From Oryzias latipes (taxonomy: Eukaryota; Chordata; Actinopteri; Beloniformes; Adrianichthyidae): a DNA stretch of 64,000 nucleotides. The stretch is from contig NC_019873.2 of assembly GCF_002234675.1 (NCBI RefSeq), positions 7,589,158-7,653,157 on the forward strand. The letters are read 5' to 3'. The notes under the pieces are model-generated. The model was not told the DNA's origin. It worked only from the letters and a program-made list of their open reading frames with translations, and searched no databases. Position numbers and translations under genes: made by a program. Below are positions 55,913 through 64,000 of the stretch, in pieces. The first letter of the stretch is position 1. Each line of letters starts with the position of its first letter.

Positions 55913-57150
55913 CAAATATCATAGACAATTGCAGACCTGTATCCAACTTACCTTTTTTTTTTAGGAAAAATGTCAGTCTGGTTTTAGGACAAATCACAGT
56001 ACTGAGACGGCCCTTTTAAAATTTTTAAATGATCTCAGAAATACTTCTGACTCACAGAAACGTTCTGTTTTGGTGCTGCTGGATCTTGGTGCCGCCTTTG
56101 ATACGGTAGATCACCAGATTTTACTTGACAGACTTCGTAGTCGGGTCGGCCTCTCAGGAACTGCTCTTAACTGGTTTCACTCCAATCACACAGATCGACA
56201 CTTTTTGTAAGTATGGATACTCGGTCCTCAGGAGTCCATGAAATAAGTTGTGGGGTTCTCCAGGGTTCAATTTTGGGTCTGATACTTTTTAACTTGTATG
56301 TTGCCTCTTGGGGAGGTCATCAGGAGAGATGGCGTGGACTTTCACAGCTATGCTGATGATACACAGCTTTACATCGCCGTGTCTCCTGATGACCTTGAAC
56401 CTGTTAACACTCTTTTAAACTGTATTTTAGATATAAAGTTGTGGATGGCAGAAAATTTCTTGCAGGTCAACCAGGACGAAACTGAAGTTTTGATCATCGG
56501 TCCTGAAGACAAGAGAGAGATGATTTTACCCACACTTAGGAATTTTAAATCTTCTCAATGTGTGAGAAACCTGGGCGTTCTTTTTGACTCTGAGCTGTGT
56601 TTTATTCCTCACATCAGAAACGTTGTGAAAACAGGATTTTACCATCTCAAAAACATTGGCAGAGTCTGCCCGTTCCTCTTTCTTGCCAGCACAGAGGTGC
56701 TGCTGCATGCTTTTATTTTTAGTCGTTTAGATTATTGTAATGCCCTGCTCTCTGGTTCACCAAAAAAGTCAATCTCAAATCTACAACTATTGCAGAACTC
56801 TGTGGCACGAGTTTTGACGAGGACCAGAGGGCGGGAACACATTACAGCGGTTTTAAAATTACTGCATTGGCTCCCTGTGCGTTACGGGATTGATTTTAAA
56901 ATTCTTTTAATGGTTTATAAATGTTTATATGGTCTTGGGCCTTCTTATTTAAATTATATTAATTTAAAATACAAGCCCTCGGACCTTGGTTTCCGTGGAT
57001 AAGCTTTTTGTGAACGGCAAGCTGTTCCGGGACCCAGAGGTAACACCCTGGCTGTGCTGAAGGCTTTCAGAGGCGCACTGACATCTGCGCTGCCCAGAAG
57101 AAACCCGCAAACTTATTTAATTGAATAGGAAATAATTGGATCATCAATAA
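55913..57150 (+). pseudogene. L2-like LINE fragment with frameshifts and stops
   Basis: Pieces in order: SGFRTNHSTETALLKFLNDL, VLVLLDLGAAFDTVDHQILL, LSGTALNWFHS, a gap with stops near 56210-56290, then an open stretch 56298-57002 with [59 protein letters not shown] and HWLPVRYGIDFKILLMVYK. This is an L2-clade reverse transcriptase, distinct from the copy at 28-30 kb. Dead. Confidence 0.75.
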
Positions 57151-57289
57151 TCCACACCTCTCAGGAAAACTGTTTTTTTTCTTCCCCTCTAACATTCATG
57201 TTTCTGTTGTTGTTTCGTTGTTTTTGTTGTTTGTTCTTTCTCTTTTCCTCTCTCTTTTCTTTTGCCCCCCCCCCCCCCTCTTTCCTCGT

Positions 57290-57693
57290 ATGTGAATCAG
57301 GTAAAGGCAACGCAACAAAGGTGAGCTTTTATTTTATGCACGGAACGGGCGCGCGCGCATACTAGCGCGCACAAGGGCATGCACACGCGATCCCGCACAC
57401 ACACGTTGATAAACTGCAAACATCTCATTTAGGTTCACACAGGACGCACGCAACATGCAGCTCGCAGCCAGGAAACGTTCAGCCACAACGCACAGCGCTT
57501 CTCGGTGCAGCAGACACGCACAGCGAGCACTCGCACACGGACTGTCACACGCACTATTTAGCCTTGCACTCTCCCAGTTAGAGCAGTTATGAACAGTCTT
57601 AACATCGTTAGCTGGAATGTGCGTGGACTTGGCTCTGGGCCAAAGAGATTGAAAGTGTTATCTCACCTGGATGATCTTAAAGCAGATATAGCC
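57290..57693 (+). pseudogene. 5' end of an L1-type LINE, interrupted by an LTR
   Basis: GC-rich DNA with CA and CG alternations (57350-57560, a likely 5' UTR) precedes an ATG at 57589 and NIVSWNVRGLGSGPKRLK, the start of an L1 endonuclease. Coding stops at 57693, where a TG-starting LTR begins. It is not the missing 5' end of the 44.9-kb copy in any obvious way. Confidence 0.65.
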
Positions 57694-58493
57694 TGAAGGA
57701 AAGAGAATCGTCCGTTTTTGAGTTCTTTCCATCCATGCGTGTTCGATAGTTGAGAGTGGTAAAACAAACAAGGATTCAACCGGTTTAAAAATACACGGAG
57801 TTTATTTCCCTGACAATAGTTCTAAAGCACAGATTAAAACATTAATGCAGATATATCTGGATTCTCAAGTAAAGATCTACTGACGCACAAGTTACATGCG
57901 AATTACTCGTAGATTTTCCTAAGAACAATGGAAAACTTTGAAAACAGTCTTTTTAAGATGTGTTTGAATCTCCGCCTTCCGGAAAGATCATGGTCGCTGG
58001 TCCTCCGCCCCTGGTCGCTCTGATTCGTCAGCCGGTATCCCTCGTGCTTCCACCGGCCAATAGCTGAAGGTTGCAAAGTCCAGATCCGCTCCGCCTTTCC
58101 AGGGGTAGGGGCCATTCACCGACGCACACAATCCATGATCAAAAGGAGTCCTCCTCTGGTCCAAAGTAAATCATACCAGCCAAACGAATACTCCATCGCC
58201 GGCACGAGATCAGAGGTCAGCTTCATCCTCCACATGAGAACACGAACCTGAACACTTTCCCAAGGATAAGGTGTTCAACCCAGATAGTAGAAATGTAGTC
58301 CATGACATATTTATTGCGTCTCTGGAAACTCCTAGATTTGCACAAAGAAGTCCTAGTTGCTGCTGCAACTACAAAGCACAAGTGAAGGTCACTGGAGAAT
58401 AAGTCCTGTTGAGTTCAAAATGAGTTCACTTCACACTAAAGATAAAGCTATAACATAATGAAGAATAAGATATTAAAACATACATTTTCTACA
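57694..58493 (-). repeat. Candidate ERV 3' LTR (800 bp)
   Basis: TG (57694) to CA (58492-58493) ends, with its left end exactly at the break in the L1 reading frame. It is followed by a minus-strand polypurine tract (AAGAGAGGGAAA, 58494-58505). No second copy is visible up to 64000, so the 5' LTR is either beyond the window or lost. Confidence 0.55.
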
Positions 58494-61400
58494 TTTCCCT
58501 CTCTTGATCACACAAAGTGTGATCACCTAAAAGACTTAACACGACAACAGTCAAAAACAACAAAACATTACAAACCTAACCTAACCTGACAGCTGTGGTC
58601 TAAAGCCCGCACAATCTGGAACACAAAATATTTCAAAGGAGTTAGGCGTCCATGCATGAACGTGCAAGCGAAAACTGTCGGAGCATCAGTTAAACATTCA
58701 GTGTTCAGTCTGACAGGAAAAGTCTTGCGACGGCTCCGTGCTCCTGCGGCAACCACCCCTAAGGATGCTCATGCTCACAAGATCGACCTAACCCCTTGGC
58801 ACAATGTCATTACTAAAAGTTACATAGTACAAAAACTAAAGTAGTAAATAAGGTAAATAAAACAAATTCAAAGTCTAATTCAGTCTAATTCAAATTCAAA
58901 TAGTAAAAAAACATAACTGTAAAAAAGACAACAGTTCCTGTAAAGCAAAAGAACACCTGGAATTAAGGGGGAGGAAAGCGAGACATGTTAAGGCAGAACA
59001 AAATCACACAGATGACTAAAAGAAAAACAGAATTGTTAAACATAACAGCAAGCGTAATTCAGGAAATTACTTTCATCTCCTCCATGGGGTCCCATTGGAG
59101 GGGCTGTGATATATGCGTTCTACCTAAATAAGAATAGCAATACGTAAAATGCAACAAAATCCAAAAGGTCCTTCAGGGCCTCGAACACTCGCGTCCGTCT
59201 GTATGTCCCACAAGCGCTGACCAGCTTGGACCAGGCAACCTATGAACTTCTCAATAAACCTGGTAATTAGAGATCTGATACAGAAGATACAACAGAACAG
59301 CGTGAAAGAGCTTGGAGTGTCCACACATACGTACCTTCTCCCCAAGATGAATCTGCTGTGGATCTAAATATTGATTAGCGTTAGGGTCAGGAACTCTAAA
59401 ATAAAAAACAATAACCAAAAACCATATCAGAAACACAAGACACAATGAGCTACGAATCATGTTACGCCTGCGCAGGGGAGAGCAGCAAATGTGATTGAAA
59501 AAGTCCATCAGTGTTTCTCTTCTGAAAGGTCTGCTCCTCCTCGCGCTGTCATTATGAACACAAGTGGGGAAGAAACAAATTCAAGACAAAAAGAAAAGTT
59601 CATTAGAGACAGTCGTATGACTGCCTTATCAACCCAGGACAGTGTCGTAAAACTTCCTCATCCGTGCCCAGGATGAGTGAACGAGAGGAACACACACACA
59701 AAGCTGTAGAAAAAGTGAAAAAGGTCAATCTGAGTTACCATTTAAACATCCCTTCTAAACAAATACATTTAAATGATAATAATAAAACAATTTGACGATG
59801 ATAATAAAACAATGTCCTTAAGACTCCCTAATGTCCATCTCCCTCTCTTGGAGTGGAAACATTGCAGAGTCAAACAGAGATAAGGCACAAACACAAAACC
59901 AGATAATATTGAAAGGAAAAATATAAATTGAATAAAAATTGAACATAAAATAGGAGAACAACAAACAGATCAGTGCACCGTTCAGATTAACAGGTGTCCT
60001 GTCCACGGTCCTGTGAAAAGCAAGATCACAAGGTGAAGAAATGAAACCACTTATTGTCGTTGCCTTGCAGCCGTGAGGTCTGTCACCCTTGTCGTTTAGC
60101 ATTGACCTCAAGGAGCAGTAGGTTCCACAAAACAAAGAAGAAAATGTCTTCCATAACCACAAAGACTCAAGAAAACCATAATTTCTCTTGCTGTCTCTGG
60201 ACATTTATGCTGCAAAACAGACTTTCTATGCTCCATAGACATCGAAGATCCTGCGCTGGAAACAGTTGTACCTAAAAATGTGACTTCCCTTCTGCAACGT
60301 TGCAAATTCCTGTTAGACACTTCAAAAAGTGATTGAAAATGCCAGGAGAATTTTTAAATCCTTGTGGCAAGCGTGTGTACTGCAAGCGGACACCTTTATA
60401 CTGTAATGCGAAGAGGTGTCTGCTGTTCTCATGTAATGGAATGCAAAAGAAGGCGTTTGCTAAATCAATAGCAGTGAACCACGCACAAACCACACACATT
60501 GTGGGGTTAAAGTTGACAGCATGCTATGTGGATCAGGCACAGGGAGGACTGGAGTAATGATGACTTCACTAACAGCCCTTAAATCATGTGCCATGCGATA
60601 AGTTTTATTATCTGCTTGTAAAACCGGTCTCAAAGGAGTAAACCGTGAAAAATATGAATGCTCAATTACACCAGAGTTACACAAACTAAACTGATTTTCC
60701 TTCATCCCTTCATCTGCATCCTTCACTCAGTTGCACTGAGATCTAAAAACATTTGCTCTCCTGCAGTTACCCGAATCACCACCGGGGAAACGGTGAAGCA
60801 TGAACAAACATCAAATGAACCTGTTGACCATGAAGCATCAGAGAGCGTTTTTAACATCACCCCTGCATCTTCATGATCTGTCTTCTATCTGCTGCGATGA
60901 CTGACGATGCAGAAATGCTCCAGAGCTGAGGAGTTAGTCCTTGAAGGCAAAGTTATCCTGTACATTTTTATTGAGGGAGAGAAGTGAACACCTGAAAATC
61001 ACAGTTTAGACAGTTGTTTTGTTTACATCCCTCTCAGTCATGGGTCTGAGTTGCCGAGCTTCATGACCAGGGGAGTGCTATTTCTATGTGCGATACAGGT
61101 GTGACTAACTTCCGGTATCATTGCAAATGTGAGTGTGTGAATGCAAAATAAACTATACACCCTCTTGACCAATATATATGTCAGTGTAGTTTAAATACCA
61201 CGTATGGCTGTCTACCTGATGAAATGCTTCTTGGTACAGTTGATCATCCTCTCTGTCATAATAGAATGTGCAGTTCAGGTCATCGGAGGCGGAAAAATAT
61301 TGCTTCTAGGACAGGACTCATGGCATCCAAACCCGAAATACATGGACACACCTGGCGTTTCAGGGCCCTCTGGATCCAACAGGTGTCAGCAGTAGGGGTT

Positions 61401-61980
61401 GGCTGTGGGGTGTGGCATGGCATCCAGTCTGAAAGAATGCTGGCTCCTGTTTTGACAAAAACGTTCCGTCCCAACAGATTCACAGGCGTGTGTGGTGAAT
61501 GCACAAATGAATGTTCCACCATCTGGTTAAAAGTCAGTTGGATGGTCTTTTGCCGGGTTTGAGGAGTCATATGTTCATTAGTCAGAGCTGATGGAGGCAA
61601 CCGGCAGTTTATAGAGGAACACATTGGGCCAGTGTCCATTCATGGAGTTACCTCTGAGCTTGAAAGGGACCATGGCTCCTGCATCACCAAGTGGTATTGT
61701 CCGACTTGCCACCTGTGGTCCTCGCCACAGTGGAGGAGCTTGGAGCGGTCGTGGGTGCTGTTCGTGTCCTCTGCTCCTGGTCTGTGCATTCTGCTGTTCG
61801 GTACCTTGTTGTGGGCAGTCGTTGCCATATGTCCTGAGCGCCACAGATGCCTTTTCCAGCTGCTGCTGGAGGGGTCCCTGGGTGGCCCACGCCTTCCAGG
61901 AGGGGATACCCGTCCTCCCGTCCCGGCCTCCGATACCTGAACATTGCTACAGGTCCTGAGGGTATTTAAACTCATCATGT
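58494..61980 (-). pseudogene. Decayed endogenous retrovirus, pol and protease remnants
   Basis: Minus-strand order follows a retroviral genome. A gag-end/protease region lies at about 61980-61280, with SPHTPVNLLGR as in the protease-to-polymerase junction. Reverse transcriptase follows at 60726-60272 (YRMAHDLRAVSE, then IDLANAFFCIPLHE and LPQGFKNSPGIF, in different frames). The connection region is at about 60300-60110 (VTFLGTTVSSAG). The stretch that should hold the YxDD active site is missing between the last two, so the polymerase is dead. A frame at 59508-59251 with a hydrophobic segment could be an env leader (weak). Many stops and shifts. Related to class I/epsilon-like fish ERVs by motif only. 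Confidence 0.6.
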
Positions 61981-63720
61981 TATGTGCTTTCTTTTTTTTT
62001 TTTAAACACCTTCATTATCCAGAGTGGATTGTTCCTGCAGTGTAAATGACTGTTTTTCAGTTGTTCAACTCCTCCCTTTGCCCTTTTTCTTCAAATGTGC
62101 TCTGCAGTGATGAATCAGATGTATTTTAAATAGACTCTTATCACCTCGCAGACGCTCCGATGCATTCTCCATGCATGCAGTCATGGCTTCATTTGATCAG
62201 CGGAGCTGACCTGAGGGTCAGACACTCCTAACACGGCTCCTTCCTGTGAAGCCAAAGAACTGAGAAATGCTCTTTTTGTCACTCACCCAATGAAGCAGAG
62301 GGGGTTTGCTGTGTAAAGATTTATGAGGTCTCAGGACGGCTCTGCTCTGCGCCTTTCCTGCAACATTAAAGCTATGTGCTGCTTGGAAAAAACACGTTGT
62401 TAAAGCAGATTTGTTACTGTCATGCTTTCTTTTCACCATCACCAACTCTATGGATGCTAAAGTTGGTTAATCAATGATGAAAATCAGCAAAGGAAAAAAA
62501 ATCCCTAAACTTTTCTCTGAACTATATGACGGGCGTGGAGCAAAATCTTTGAAAAATACATTGTTTTAGATGCATTCTGGTGCATACTGGCAGCTAATCA
62601 TTCACTTTTAATCCAGAAAAAAAAAAGACAAATTGTTTTGGCTTACCATTAAGGACTTGCTGTCCTACAAAAAGAATTTGGAGAAGTGCTAAAAGCAACA
62701 AAATTCCACAATTTAAGCTTTTCCTTATTTAATTAAAAACACAATTCACACTCTAAACCACAACAGGTTCGTTAAAACACAGACAATCAATACGCAGACA
62801 ATAACTTTTAACCGTTTTCTCAAAACCACACCAAAAGACATAACACAACAAATTAGGTACCTTACAGATAAACAAAATAAACCATTTCACTGAAATGAAT
62901 TGTTTATCACTAGCATTAACATTCATGTTTTCCCTTCTTCTGTTCTACTAGAACCAGCACCTTACCTAACCATACCTTTCTGTGTCCACAGACCCTCTAT
63001 CACTGCACATACCTTTTATCTCTTCTCTAGTTCAATGCTTTGTCCTTTTCCCATTCTGTACATCATCCACTTACACTGTCTTCAAACTATAATTACATCA
63101 AAACATGGGATCTGCTCCAACTTTCATCTTTAAACACCAATAAATCCTTTAACACCAACCCTAAGTAATCTCAGAAATATCAAAACATATAAACATATAA
63201 AATAAATTAAACATTGCAAACATTCTTTTAAAGGGAGTCCGGATCTAAACCAACAAATACTTACAATTAGTGTCAATAACATTACTTTTTAGCAAAACTT
63301 AACTAAATCATGGTAATTAGGAATTACAAAATAAAGTAGAGACATTTATTCAAAATAAGAAAACCGAAATAATTGCAAAATCATTTTACACAAAATATAT
63401 TGGACCGATATTATCTTACTGTGTTTTAGAAAGATTTGCCCAACTTCCTGCAAATGCCCGAGAAAGTTATTTTCGTTCGGACAGAGGCAGAACAGAGACT
63501 GTTGCTGCAGGCTGCAGTCAAGCTGCTGTTGTGGCTGAAACTTCCGTCGGAAGCGCTGCTCATAGACGCCTTTCTACTTAAAAATCTTTTTCGTCGAACC
63601 AAGACCACTGAAATTTTTTTTTTTTTATCGACGTCTTACAACCGAGGTCATGACCACGCTCAATAACTACAATGTCAGTTGTTATTTTACCACAAATTAG
63701 TTCGCAAACTCTTAAGCTTT
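61981..63720. other. AT-rich non-coding stretch
   Basis: No gene supported. It may include the degraded gag part of the retrovirus, but nothing is recognisable. A small GC-richer frame at 63436-63600 (MPNFLQMPEKVIFVRTEAEQ) has no known domain. Confidence 0.35.
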
Positions 63721-63729
63721 GTTACGTGA

Positions 63730-63935
63730 AAGTTTAGCGCAGGTTGAACATTTCGGTCTCCATGGACGCCGTCACGCCGACCACATGGTACAAACAAAGC
63801 CAATCAGAGCTGTCGACGCATTCGAAAGAAACTAAAACGTCCCGTTATTGGCTAATTCGAAACAAGATGGCCACGTCCATAGAGAAAACATTTCACACAG
63901 AAACATGGAAAATAAAGCCAAAATTCGCTGCTTTC
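63730..63935. promoter_or_regulatory. Promoter-like patch near window end
   Basis: CpG-containing DNA with two CCAAT-type boxes in opposite orientation (AGCCAATCAGAG and TTATTGGCTAA) and a YY1-like CAAGATGGCC. It may belong to a gene to either side, but no transcript is visible. Weak evidence. Confidence 0.3.
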
Positions 63936-64000
63936 AAACAGTTTTTCATCCCATACTTTCCAAAATCTCATGCATACATTTCATTCATAAGCAGTCACGT

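Noticed and set aside
59251-59508. Retroviral env gene
   Set aside because: Only one hydrophobic segment in a short frame; no surface or fusion motifs, so kept as a weak note within the retroviral remnant.
63426-63666. Small gene on either strand near the window end
   Set aside because: Overlapping frames on both strands without a recognisable domain or splice context.

Overview
The window looks like accessory euchromatin of a teleost fish, by inference from its content: spliced genes with short GT-AG introns, dense non-LTR and LTR retrotransposons of fish type, and G2E3-like HECT and IS3-like integrase genes familiar from fish genomes. The species cannot be fixed from the sequence. There is no prokaryotic gene organisation, no CRISPR array, and I recognised no rRNA or tRNA gene.

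Layout. (1) 678-8897 and 31898-41425 are the two arms of a large inverted duplication separated by a 23-kb spacer. Each arm carries a divergent pair of nearly identical four-exon genes for a small, cysteine-free, Pro/Val/Gln-rich secreted protein that I do not recognise: A(-) 2355-3601 and B(+) 7548-8789 in arm 1, C(-) 31992-33226 and D(+) 37153-38402 in arm 2. A fifth intact copy, E(+), lies at 51952-53184. All five have the same exon phases, a signal-peptide exon, a 435-nt third exon and a 78-bp last intron. (2) The spacer (8898-31897) holds a convergent gene pair: a 13-exon HECT-type ubiquitin ligase gene (18146-22628, +) and a 7-exon DDE integrase/transposase-like gene (25876-22822, -). 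Both read as intact. A nearly identical 181-bp inverted repeat brackets the pair (10610-10790 and 25539-25720), so the two genes may be the cargo and transposase of one large DNA transposon. (3) A young, apparently full-length Ty3/gypsy element (11073-17640, -) with identical 361-bp LTRs and a single 1849-codon gag-pol frame is nested between the left inverted repeat and the HECT exons.

The rest is mostly dead or dying transposons: PIF/Harbinger (26.4-27.2 kb), L2-clade LINEs (28.2-30.4 and 55.9-57.1 kb), two other LINEs of the CR1/L2/Rex1 group (39.5-40.6 and 42.1-44.4 kb), a hAT remnant (44.4-44.8 kb), and an L1/Tx1-type LINE with a 1077-codon frame and a very G-rich 3' UTR (44.9-50.8 kb). 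There are also pogo-like fragments invaded by a foldback element (41.0-41.6 and 54.5-55.9 kb), an L1 5' fragment (57.3-57.7 kb), and a decayed endogenous retrovirus on the minus strand (57.7 to about 62 kb). The last 2 kb are AT-rich with one promoter-like patch.

How the parts relate. The secreted-protein genes appear to have spread by inverted segmental duplication and to be homogenised by gene conversion: exons 3-4 and intron 3 are almost identical in all copies, while introns 1-2 and the 3' flanks have diverged. Nested insertions give relative ages. The L2 3' end inside both arms predates the duplication; the LINE in arm 2 and the L1 tail at the edge of arm 1 postdate it; the gypsy insertion is the youngest event seen.
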